14,994 bases of DNA from Oscillospiraceae bacterium (GTDB lineage: Bacteria; Bacillota; Clostridia; Oscillospirales; Acutalibacteraceae), in assembly GCA_022508705.1 (NCBI GenBank), contig JAFLUO010000040.1, forward strand, positions 1 to 14,994, written 5' to 3'. Shown in pieces: positions 1 through 6,567 of this stretch (position 1 is its first letter; each line of letters opens with the position of its first letter). Both the position numbers and the translations under genes were made by a program. The notes under the pieces are model-generated. The model searched no databases and was not told where the DNA came from. It saw only the letters and a list, made by a program, of their open reading frames with translations.

Positions 1-318
1 AACGGAAGCGCTTTATCCGGCGGTGAAAAGCAAAGGATATCCATTGCGAGAGCATTGCTGAGAAACACATCTGTTCTGTTAATGGATGAGGCTACTGCCG
101 CATTGGATGAGATTACGGCGAACGGCATTATGAACTCCGTTTTAGAAATGGAAGATATTACGCGTATTATTGTAACTCACAGGCTGGATGAAAATATATT
201 GCGAAAATATGATGAAATCATTGTTTTACACCGTGGAGAAGTGGCAGAGCAAGGTACTTTTGACAGTTTGATAGACAAACGCGGATTGTTTTATTCGCTG
301 TTTACTGTTTCTAAATAG
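1..318 (+). CDS. ABC exporter ATP-binding domain, C-terminal part (5' end outside window)
   Basis: This is the last 105 residues of an ABC transporter nucleotide-binding domain, which hydrolyses ATP at the inner membrane face to drive transport. The frame is open from base 1, so the gene starts upstream. Near the start is the signature LSGGEKQR, then the Walker B stretch VLLMDEATAALD with its catalytic Glu and D-loop, then the switch histidine in VTHRLD. The tail (VLHRGEVAEQGTFDSLI, then LFYSLF) is typical of exporter half-transporters with a fused membrane domain (MsbA/LmrA type), so the missing part probably includes a transmembrane domain. The substrate cannot be told from this fragment. 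The gene ends in TAG at 316-318. The ATPase assignment is secure; the exporter subtype is inference from the tail. Confidence 0.93.
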   Translation, partial: NGSALSGGEKQRISIARALLRNTSVLLMDEATAALDEITANGIMNSVLEMEDITRIIVTHRLDENILRKYDEIIVLHRGEVAEQGTFDSLIDKRGLFYSLFTVSK

Positions 319-340
319 CAAAATTAAAACATATTTATTC

Positions 341-364
341 AAATAGAATGTTACGGTTCTATTT
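341..364. terminator. Weak A+T-rich hairpin after the ABC gene
   Basis: An 8-bp perfect inverted repeat (AAATAGAA at 341-348, TTCTATTT at 357-364) with an 8-base loop lies 22 bases after the ABC stop codon. The stem is A+T-rich and is followed by CCTTTA rather than a clean T tract, so it is a poor intrinsic terminator. Nothing else resembling a terminator lies between this gene and the next. Confidence 0.25.
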
Positions 365-509
365 CCTTTATATCGCTGCATTCTTATATCTATAAAATAC
401 CGCCCTATTATATTTCTGTGAAAACGCTATATGATATTTGCAATTCCAAATTCCGTGTGATAAACTATTTATGTTATTCTTTCCAATTTTGAAGGACTGC
501 CTTTATGTT

Positions 510-538
510 TTGGAGCATAAACATATTCTATCTATAAA
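510..538 (+). promoter_or_regulatory. Candidate sigma-A promoter for the K+ channel gene
   Basis: TTGGAG (510-515) and TATAAA (533-538) are separated by 17 bases and lie about 45 bases ahead of the channel start codon. The surrounding 319-584 stretch is very A+T-rich, so chance matches are likely. I see no operator or riboswitch here. Confidence 0.3.
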
Positions 539-584
539 AATACTATATATTAAAACAGTTATATATAAGCAGGTGATATTTTAT

Positions 585-1331
585 ATGAGAAAACGAATAT
601 ATGAAATCATATCGGCATCAAGCGGCAATAGCAAGTTAAAATCTGTTTACGATATTTTTATGATAACGGTTATTATCGTAAGCATAATTCCCCTTCTGTT
701 TAAACAGTCGCTTACTGCATTTGACATTATTGATAAAGTTTGCGTCAGTATTTTTATTATCGACTATTTGCTCAGGTGGATTACGGCAGATTACAAATAT
801 AAAAATTCAAAGGTTGTATCCTTTTTGCGGTACCCGTTTTCTTTAATAGCAATTATAGATTTAATTTCAATTTTGCCTTCAATCACGGTTTTGCATCAGG
901 GGTTCAAATTATTCCGTCTTTTATGGATGTTTCGGGCTCTTCGTGTATTCCGTACATTTAAGCTGTTACGCTATTCAAAAAACGCGCGAATCATCGCAAA
1001 CATTTTTAAAAGGCAAAAAGGGCCGCTTAGCTATGTGCTGATACTTGCCATCAGTTATATCATCATTTCCGCATTAGTTGTATTTAACGTAGAGCCAGAC
1101 TCATTTGATACATTTTTCGATGCAATTTACTGGGCAACCGTTTCTTTGACAACTGTGGGATACGGCGACATTTACCCCGTTACTCAAATCGGCAGAGTGG
1201 TGACTATGATATCCTCTCTTTTCGGTGTTGCCGTTGTTGCTCTTCCTGCCGGTATTATCACCGCAGGATATATGGATGAGCTTAACAATGTTACAAAAGT
1301 CAAAAATGAAGAATTCGATATCCAGGATTAA
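585..1331 (+). CDS. Voltage-gated potassium channel, six-TM Kv type
   Basis: A 248-residue K+-selective channel of the inner membrane. Hydrophobic segments S1-S3 fall at about 21-38, 50-66 and 83-101. S4 at about 107-130 carries regularly spaced positive residues (R111, R117, R120, R123, K126, R129), the voltage sensor. S5 is near 148-167. The pore helix is followed by the selectivity filter TTVGYGD (189-195), and S6 is at about 203-228. The short tail after S6 leaves no room for an RCK/TrkA-N or cyclic-nucleotide domain, so gating is probably by voltage alone. The frame is open back to an ATG at 438, but that one lacks a ribosome binding site; the ATG at 585 has AGGTGA at 571-576, 8 bases upstream, and gives the normal N-terminus. 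A strong terminator follows, so the gene is probably monocistronic. Confidence 0.92.
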   Translation: MRKRIYEIISASSGNSKLKSVYDIFMITVIIVSIIPLLFKQSLTAFDIIDKVCVSIFIIDYLLRWITADYKYKNSKVVSFLRYPFSLIAIIDLISILPSITVLHQGFKLFRLLWMFRALRVFRTFKLLRYSKNARIIANIFKRQKGPLSYVLILAISYIIISALVVFNVEPDSFDTFFDAIYWATVSLTTVGYGDIYPVTQIGRVVTMISSLFGVAVVALPAGIITAGYMDELNNVTKVKNEEFDIQD

Positions 1332-1345
1332 AACATATTTAATTC

Positions 1346-1380
1346 GGCTTGCAGTCCGTTTCCGAACTGCAAGCCTTTTT
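1346..1380 (+). terminator. Rho-independent terminator of the K+ channel gene
   Basis: A perfect 10-bp stem (GGCTTGCAGT at 1346-1355, ACTGCAAGCC at 1366-1375) with a 10-base loop is followed at once by TTTTT (1376-1380). It lies 14 bases after the channel stop codon. Confidence 0.88.
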
Positions 1381-1409
1381 AATTATAATTTCTGCAAACC
1401 AAATATTGC

Positions 1410-1437
1410 TTGATTTTCGTATGGCATAATGTATATT
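1410..1437 (+). promoter_or_regulatory. Candidate promoter of the yetF-like/FAD-Rieske unit
   Basis: TTGATT (1410-1415) and TATATT (1432-1437) with a 16-base spacer lie between the channel terminator and the ribosome binding site at 1472. This would start a transcript near 1444 with a leader of about 40 bases. The match is moderate, but a promoter is needed here because of the terminator just upstream. Confidence 0.4.
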
Positions 1438-1482
1438 ACCGGTCTTTATGGAAATACTGATCAATATACTCGGAGGGTGAAA

Positions 1483-2157
1483 ATGGATATTCTTAAAGTT
1501 ATTTTAACATCGGTTTTTTCAGCAGTCACTTTGTTTATAATTGCAAAAATCATCGGTCACCGCCAGGTTTCACAGTTGGATTTTTTTGACTATATTACGG
1601 GTATCACAATAGGTTCCATTGCCGCAGAGCTTGCTACCGAGCTTGAAAAGCCGTGGAAACCAGCCATAGCAATAGTAGTTTACGGTTTAATTTGTTTTAT
1701 GCTCAATTTTATCACAGGTAAATTTCCAAAAACTCGGAAATACATTAACGGCACTCCTACCATTATCATGAACAACGGAAAGATATACCGAAAAAATATG
1801 AAGAAAGCAAAGATTGATTTAAGCGAATTTCTTATGATGTGCAGAGAACAGGGATATTTCGATTTAAACGACATTCAAACGGCAATTTTTGAAAACAACG
1901 GAAAATTGACTGTTTTGCCAACAAGCACAAGCAGACCTGCTACTCCTGAGGACATGAAATTAAATCCCAAACAGGATTATATCAGCACCGAAATAATTAT
2001 GGACGGTCGTATTTTAGATGAAAACTTAAAAAGAATGGGACTTGATTTAACTTGGCTTAATAAGCAATTAAAGGCTCAAGGGTACAGAAATGCAAAAGAA
2101 ATATTTTTAGGCTTGTGCGATAAAGATAATCAAGTAACTTTATTTGCCTTGCAGTAA
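1483..2157 (+). CDS. YetF/DUF421 family membrane protein
   Basis: A 224-residue inner-membrane protein of the DUF421 (YetF/YcaP-like) family. Three hydrophobic segments (about 2-21, 37-50 and 59-77) are followed by a cytoplasmic part with the family's typical sequence NGTPTIIMNNGKI (about 90-102), then LSEFLMMCREQGYFDLNDIQ and the ENNGKLTVLP stretch. In B. subtilis, family members are linked to sporulation, germination and membrane stress; the biochemical function is not established. The frame is open back to 1429, but GGAGGG at 1472-1477 sits 5 bases before the ATG at 1483, and the family normally begins at about this point, so 1483 is chosen. The next gene starts 16 bases after the stop, which implies co-transcription. 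Family assignment is firm; role is unknown. Confidence 0.9.
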   Translation: MDILKVILTSVFSAVTLFIIAKIIGHRQVSQLDFFDYITGITIGSIAAELATELEKPWKPAIAIVVYGLICFMLNFITGKFPKTRKYINGTPTIIMNNGKIYRKNMKKAKIDLSEFLMMCREQGYFDLNDIQTAIFENNGKLTVLPTSTSRPATPEDMKLNPKQDYISTEIIMDGRILDENLKRMGLDLTWLNKQLKAQGYRNAKEIFLGLCDKDNQVTLFALQ

Positions 2158-2173
2158 AAATTGGGGGATATAA

Positions 2174-3472
2174 ATGAAATCACTATGGCATTACACAGGA
2201 GCGGGCGGAAATTTCCCCGAACTAAAAAAAGATATTCAAACTGATATTTTAGTAATCGGAGGCGGACTGGCAGGGCTTTTGTGCGCATACTTTCTGAAAT
2301 CAGACGGGGCTGATGTTGTACTTGTCGAAGCTCAAAAAATATGCGGCGGAATAAGCGGAAATACAACGGCAAAAATCACGTCTCAGCACGCGCTGATTTA
2401 TGATGATTTAATCAATAAATTCGGTGTGGCAAAGGCAAAACAATACCTTGAGGCGAACAATTCTGCTTTAGACGAATACCGCAAAATGTGCGAAAATATT
2501 GACTGCGATTTTGAAGAAAAAAGTGCCTATGTTTATGCATTAAATGATGTTTCAAAAATCACGAAAGAGGCAGAGGCGCTGAAGGTTCTCGGCTACAATG
2601 CGGATTTAGTAAGCACAACTCCCCTGCCGTTTTCGGTTGCAGGCGCAATAAGATTTCGAAATCAGGCACAGTTTAACCCGTTAAAATTTGCCTATTCAAT
2701 TTCAAAAGGCTTAAATATTTACGAGCACACAAAAATCCGTGAGCTTATAGGAACAACGGCTGTAACCAATATGGGCCGTATAAAAGCTAACAAAATAATC
2801 GTTGCAACCCACTTCCCGTTTATCAACAAGCACGGGAGCTATTTTATGAAGCTTTATCAAGACCGTTCTTATGTTATAGCTCTTGAAAATGCGCAAAATG
2901 TTGACGGAATGTATATTGATGAGGCAGAACACGGACTGTCTTTCAGAAATTACGGTGATTTACTTTTGCTCGGCGGCGGCGGTCACAGAACAGGAAAAGA
3001 CGGCGGAAACTACGATGTTCTTCGCGCCTTTGCAAGAAAATATTATCCAGAGGCAAAAGAAAAATACCATTGGGCGGCGCAGGACTGTATGACACTTGAC
3101 GGTGTTCCCTACATTGGGCATTATTCAGCGCAAACGAAGAATTTATTTGTCGCAACAGGGTTTAATAAATGGGGAATGACGTCATCAATGGTAGCCGCAA
3201 AAATCCTTTGCGACCTTGTTCAAAACAGAAGCAATAAATATTCGGATTTGTTCTCGCCGTCAAGAACGATGCTTCGCCCACAGCTTGCAGTCAATGCATT
3301 TGAGTCTGTTTGCGGACTGCTCACCCCAACTACAAAACGCTGTCCGCACCTGGGTTGCGCTCTTAAATGGAACTCGGTTGAACACACTTGGGATTGCTCA
3401 TGTCACGGTTCAAGATTCGAAGAAAACGGTAAGTTAATCGACAACCCTGCCACAGCAGATTTTAAAAAATAA
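2174..3472 (+). CDS. FAD-dependent oxidoreductase with C-terminal Rieske [2Fe-2S] domain
   Basis: A 432-residue two-domain redox enzyme. Residues 23-55 form an ADP-binding fold with GGGLAG for FAD, ending in VVLVEA, and the body to about 350 is of the DAO (D-amino-acid oxidase-like) type, including the late FAD contact FVATGFNKWGMTSS (325-338). The C-terminus carries a canonical Rieske motif: ligands C390/H392 (CPHLGC) and C408/H411 (CSCHGS), with C395 and C410 placed for the usual disulfide. It probably passes electrons between FAD and the Fe-S cluster in the cytoplasm; the substrate is unknown. B. subtilis YhfW has the same arrangement, but is longer as I recall it. GGGGGA at 2163-2168 precedes the ATG by 5 bases. 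It lies directly downstream of the DUF421 gene and ends at a bidirectional terminator. Confidence 0.93.
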   Translation: MKSLWHYTGAGGNFPELKKDIQTDILVIGGGLAGLLCAYFLKSDGADVVLVEAQKICGGISGNTTAKITSQHALIYDDLINKFGVAKAKQYLEANNSALDEYRKMCENIDCDFEEKSAYVYALNDVSKITKEAEALKVLGYNADLVSTTPLPFSVAGAIRFRNQAQFNPLKFAYSISKGLNIYEHTKIRELIGTTAVTNMGRIKANKIIVATHFPFINKHGSYFMKLYQDRSYVIALENAQNVDGMYIDEAEHGLSFRNYGDLLLLGGGGHRTGKDGGNYDVLRAFARKYYPEAKEKYHWAAQDCMTLDGVPYIGHYSAQTKNLFVATGFNKWGMTSSMVAAKILCDLVQNRSNKYSDLFSPSRTMLRPQLAVNAFESVCGLLTPTTKRCPHLGCALKWNSVEHTWDCSCHGSRFEENGKLIDNPATADFKK

Positions 3473-3474
3473 CG

Positions 3475-3525
3475 AAAAAATATGCACCTCTGAGCCAAAT
3501 GCTTTTGAGGTGCATATATTTTTTT
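3475..3525. terminator. Bidirectional terminator between convergent genes
   Basis: A perfect 10-bp stem (TATGCACCTC at 3481-3490, GAGGTGCATA at 3507-3516) has a 16-base loop. A run of six A (3475-3480) precedes it and seven T (3519-3525) follow it, so it can end transcription from both sides. It lies between the FAD-Rieske gene (+) and the fucosidase gene (-), 57 bases apart. Confidence 0.88.
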
Positions 3526-3529
3526 ACTG

Positions 3530-4957
3530 TTATTTCTTACAATAAAGTTCAATTTGCTTTATCGTTGCAATTCTTCTGTATGACGTGATTTTTACTTTAA
3601 TTTTACGGGTTTTAATCGGCGGAAATCTGCAAATTCGCTTTGCGCCCACCGTTTCACCTGAGCCGATTTTCTCAAAACCGCTCTCTTTTTCGGCAAAAAT
3701 TTCAAAACTTTCGATTTGCTGACCCGTTTCTATATTCTCACACAGAACAATCTTGTCAATTTTAATGCTGTTTTCAAATTCAAGGGTTATTTCGGGGGAT
3801 GCATCTTCCTCTGCACACTGCCAAAAGCCGTCTGCTAAAAGCACATTTAAAGCTTTGTTTTCACCGTTTTCTGATGATGCTGATACGCTTGCACTTACAG
3901 CTAAATTCTCTGAAAATTCCTGTCTTAATCTTTTACCGAGTTTTCTGAGAACCCGTACATCATACTTTGAAATAAGACCGTTTTTATCAGGCGGAATGTT
4001 GAGCAGAAATGCAGAATTGCCCCCTACCGTGCCGTAATAAATATCCATAAGCTTTTTAACTGATTTTACTTTGAAATCCTGCGATTTATGGTAAAACCAA
4101 CCCGGTCTTATGGAAACGTCCGTTTCACACGGGTACCAAATAAAGTCCCGTACTCCCTCTATTGCGCTTCTGCTTCCGAGATCCTCGGCAGTTCCATTTA
4201 CCTTTTTTGCAAAATTTTCATCAGTTTGCTGTGAATTCTCTGCAGTATATTTTTGATCGCCTATGTATGACGGAACAACGCTCCATTCAGCTGAGCGGTA
4301 TTTGCCTGCCTCGTTACCGCACCAGCGGACATCCGTTCCGCAAATGCTAATAACCGCGTTCGGCTGTTTCTCTCTTATCAAGGCAAAATATTTATCCCAA
4401 TCGTAAACCTGCTTTTTGCCGTTTTTACCCTCTCCGCAAGCGCCGTCAAACCAAAAGCAAAAAATTTCGCCGTAGTTTTCCGCAAGCTCGGTAAGCTGAT
4501 TTACAAAATAACTGTCATATTCCGCTCCCGTGCCGTATGTCTTTTCGTGTCTGTCCCACGGGGATAAATAAACGCCGAATTTTATTCCGTGCTTTTTGCA
4601 GGCATCGCTTACCTCTTTAACAACGTCTCCCTGCCCGTTTCTGAACGGGCTGTTTTTGACTGAATAATCGGTAAATTTGCTTGGCCAAAGACAAAAGCCG
4701 TCATGATGCTTACAGGTAAGTATTAACGCGCGCATACCTGCATTTTTAATTTCTATTACCCATTGCTCTGCATCAAGGTGTTTTGGATTAAACAAAGATG
4801 GGGAGGCGTTTCCGTCACCCCACTCTTTTCCTGTAAATGTGTTAGTCCCAAAATGGCAAAAAGCGTAAAATTCAAGTTTTTGCCACTCGAGCTGCCTTTG
4901 TGACGGAGTTACCTTTGATGCAATAAAAACACTGTCATTCTGCATTGTTTGTGGCAA
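3530..4957 (-). CDS. GH29 alpha-L-fucosidase
   Basis: A 475-residue glycoside hydrolase of family 29, which removes alpha-linked L-fucose with retention through an Asp nucleophile. The N-terminal barrel shows EFYAFCHFGTNTFTG (29-43), the HHDGF motif (84-88), and CFWFDGA (167-173), in which D171 fits the nucleophile. The C-terminal 120 or so residues (DKIVLCENIETGQQIESFEIF and a closing IKQIELY) look like a discoidin/F5-8C carbohydrate-binding domain. There is no signal peptide, so the enzyme is probably cytoplasmic and would act on imported fucosyl-oligosaccharides. The start is uncertain: a TTG at 4957 has GGAG 9 bases upstream, whereas the ATG at 4945 has no good ribosome binding site but could be reached by coupling, since the upstream gene stops at 4935. 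It is the last gene of a four-gene operon. Confidence 0.9.
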   Translation of the reverse strand: MPQTMQNDSVFIASKVTPSQRQLEWQKLEFYAFCHFGTNTFTGKEWGDGNASPSLFNPKHLDAEQWVIEIKNAGMRALILTCKHHDGFCLWPSKFTDYSVKNSPFRNGQGDVVKEVSDACKKHGIKFGVYLSPWDRHEKTYGTGAEYDSYFVNQLTELAENYGEIFCFWFDGACGEGKNGKKQVYDWDKYFALIREKQPNAVISICGTDVRWCGNEAGKYRSAEWSVVPSYIGDQKYTAENSQQTDENFAKKVNGTAEDLGSRSAIEGVRDFIWYPCETDVSIRPGWFYHKSQDFKVKSVKKLMDIYYGTVGGNSAFLLNIPPDKNGLISKYDVRVLRKLGKRLRQEFSENLAVSASVSASSENGENKALNVLLADGFWQCAEEDASPEITLEFENSIKIDKIVLCENIETGQQIESFEIFAEKESGFEKIGSGETVGAKRICRFPPIKTRKIKVKITSYRRIATIKQIELYCKK

Positions 4958-5297
4958 CTATGTCAACTCCTGTTCCCAAAATGTCTTTAATCACAACGTC
5001 TCCGATTTTAACGGGAGCTTTAATTGATGCTTTGTTAATCTCTTTCATGCACTGGAACATCATGCCCTTCGGAATGGGGCCTGCTGATTTAACGGGAACA
5101 ACATAAGCCTTGCCGCCGTCTACTCTTACGGTAGTTGTAAGAGAGCGTGCAGGGGCAGTAACTTCGTTTCGGGCATATGTATCGCCACGCTTGCAGGTGT
5201 TACCCGTAACCTCTGAAACAAAACCGTTATCGTCTATTGAAACCGTAATACCGCAGCCTAAAGGGCACGCTACGCAAACAAGTTCTCTCTTTTCCAC
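4935..5297 (-). CDS. DUF1667 small four-cysteine protein, partner of the FAD oxidoreductases
   Basis: A 120-residue protein with C8, C11 and C15 in CVACPLGC and C35 in CKRG, a pattern suited to holding an iron-sulfur cluster or zinc. The family (DUF1667) is typically encoded beside GlpA-like and pyridine-nucleotide-type FAD oxidoreductases, as here, so it is probably an electron-transfer or assembly subunit of their complex; this is inference, as the family has no settled function. It has no membrane segment. The start is a GTG at 5297 with a perfect GGAGG at 5306-5310, 8 bases away and inside the end of the preceding gene; only 3 bases separate the two reading frames. Its end overlaps the fucosidase start by 23 bases in another frame. 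Other members are about the same size. Confidence 0.88.
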   Translation of the reverse strand: MEKRELVCVACPLGCGITVSIDDNGFVSEVTGNTCKRGDTYARNEVTAPARSLTTTVRVDGGKAYVVPVKSAGPIPKGMMFQCMKEINKASIKAPVKIGDVVIKDILGTGVDIVATNNAE

Positions 5298-5300
5298 AAC

Positions 5301-6554
5301 TTACGCCTCCACTCTTACGGTAATAACAGAATCTTTCGGAAGATTTGCAATTACGTCTTTTTTGATTAAAACATATTCCATTTCGCCCGGGCAAAGCTTC
5401 TTCTTTTTCTTGGAAAGAATAGTCTCGCCGTTTGCTTCAACAACTATTGAAGCATCTCTGTAAACTGCGCCCACACGGAAATAAAGCTTAACATCAGCAT
5501 CTGTCTCACGGTTAATTCTTTGGGGTACTATGTAACGAACACCGCTTACTCCGTTTGTATAAACGCAGTCTCCGCTAACCTTTTCGCCTTTAATAAACTT
5601 AGCCGCGCCAAGACCTGCAATCTGACTTTCCTCGGTTACATAGTCAACAAGGTCGTGTACCTGCAAAACATTACCGCAGGCAAATACACCGCTGTGCTCT
5701 GTTTCGCGGTATTCATCAACCTTCGGGCCGTTTGTTATACGGTCAAGCTCCAATCCCGAATTTTTTGAAAGCTCATTTTCGGGAATAAGGCCGACTGAGA
5801 GCATAAGCGTATCGCAGGGAACATACTCTTCTGTTCCGGGAATTGGCTGCAAACGGTCGTCAACCTTTGCTATTGTAACGCCCTCAAGCCTTTCTTTACC
5901 GTGGGTTGCAACAACGGTTGTTGAAAGCTTAAGCGGGATATCAAAATCTTCAAGACACTGAACAATATTTCTTGTAAGTCCGCCTGAATAAGGCATCAGT
6001 TCGCAAACCATTTTAACCTTTGCGCCCTCAAGAGTCATTCTGCGTGCCATAATAAGACCGATATCACCCGAACCTAAAATCACAACCTCATGACCGGGCA
6101 TATAGCCGTCAATATTAACGTACTTTTGGGCAGTACCTGCGGTCATAATTCCCGAGCCTCTTGTGCCCGATATTGAAAGAGCACCTCTGGGACGCTCTCT
6201 GCAGCCCATTGCAAGAACTACTGCTTTTGCTTGGATTTTAAGAAGCCCGTCCGCCTTGCTGACTGCTGTTACTGTGTTATCGTCTGCAATATCTATAACC
6301 ATTGTGTCGGTTTTAACAACGATATCGGTTTCTTCCAAAAGTTTTATAAATCTGCCTGCGTACTCAGGACCTGAAAGCTCTTCACCGAAATAATGAAGAC
6401 CGAATCCCGTATGTATACACTGTTCAAGAATACCGCCAAGCGTTTCGGCGCGTTCAAGAACAACAATTTTTTGAACTCCCTCTTCGTGTGCTTTAAGCGC
6501 CGCCGCCATACCTGCGGGGCCGCCGCCTACTACTGCTAAATCAAAATTTGTCAT
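5301..6554 (-). CDS. FAD/NAD(P)-dependent oxidoreductase, GlpB-position subunit
   Basis: A 417-residue flavoprotein with a two-dinucleotide-binding fold. The FAD site is AVVGGGPAG (7-15) followed by VVLERA; a second Rossmann motif, VILGSGDIGLIMARR (158-172), is for NAD(P)H. QCIHTGFGL (45-53) and MGCRERPRGAL (116-126) are typical of the family related to the alpha subunits of sarcosine oxidase and opine/HCN-type dehydrogenases. A late FAD segment, GVFACGNVLQVHDLVDYV, sits near 302-319. The last 75 residues form an extra beta-rich domain. An in-frame ATG at 6584 lies inside the upstream gene; the ATG at 6554 has GAGGGGG at 6563-6569, 8 bases upstream, and gives the usual N-terminus. It is flanked at 13 and 3 bases by its operon partners, so it very likely forms a complex with them. 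Substrate unknown. Confidence 0.92.
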   Translation of the reverse strand: MTNFDLAVVGGGPAGMAAALKAHEEGVQKIVVLERAETLGGILEQCIHTGFGLHYFGEELSGPEYAGRFIKLLEETDIVVKTDTMVIDIADDNTVTAVSKADGLLKIQAKAVVLAMGCRERPRGALSISGTRGSGIMTAGTAQKYVNIDGYMPGHEVVILGSGDIGLIMARRMTLEGAKVKMVCELMPYSGGLTRNIVQCLEDFDIPLKLSTTVVATHGKERLEGVTIAKVDDRLQPIPGTEEYVPCDTLMLSVGLIPENELSKNSGLELDRITNGPKVDEYRETEHSGVFACGNVLQVHDLVDYVTEESQIAGLGAAKFIKGEKVSGDCVYTNGVSGVRYIVPQRINRETDADVKLYFRVGAVYRDASIVVEANGETILSKKKKKLCPGEMEYVLIKKDVIANLPKDSVITVRVEA

Positions 6555-6567
6555 CTTCCGCACCCCC

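Noticed and set aside
438..584. N-terminal extension of the K+ channel to the ATG at 438
   Set aside because: No ribosome binding site at 438; the ATG at 585 has AGGTGA at 8 bases and gives the usual protein start. The extension is A+T-rich intergenic DNA.
319..584. Possible riboswitch or small RNA in the gap after the ABC gene
   Set aside because: No G+C-rich stems or known aptamer pattern; only an A+T-rich hairpin and a candidate promoter are visible.
5110..5463. 117-residue + strand open frame across the DUF1667 gene
   Set aside because: Antisense shadow spanning two minus-strand genes with good family matches.
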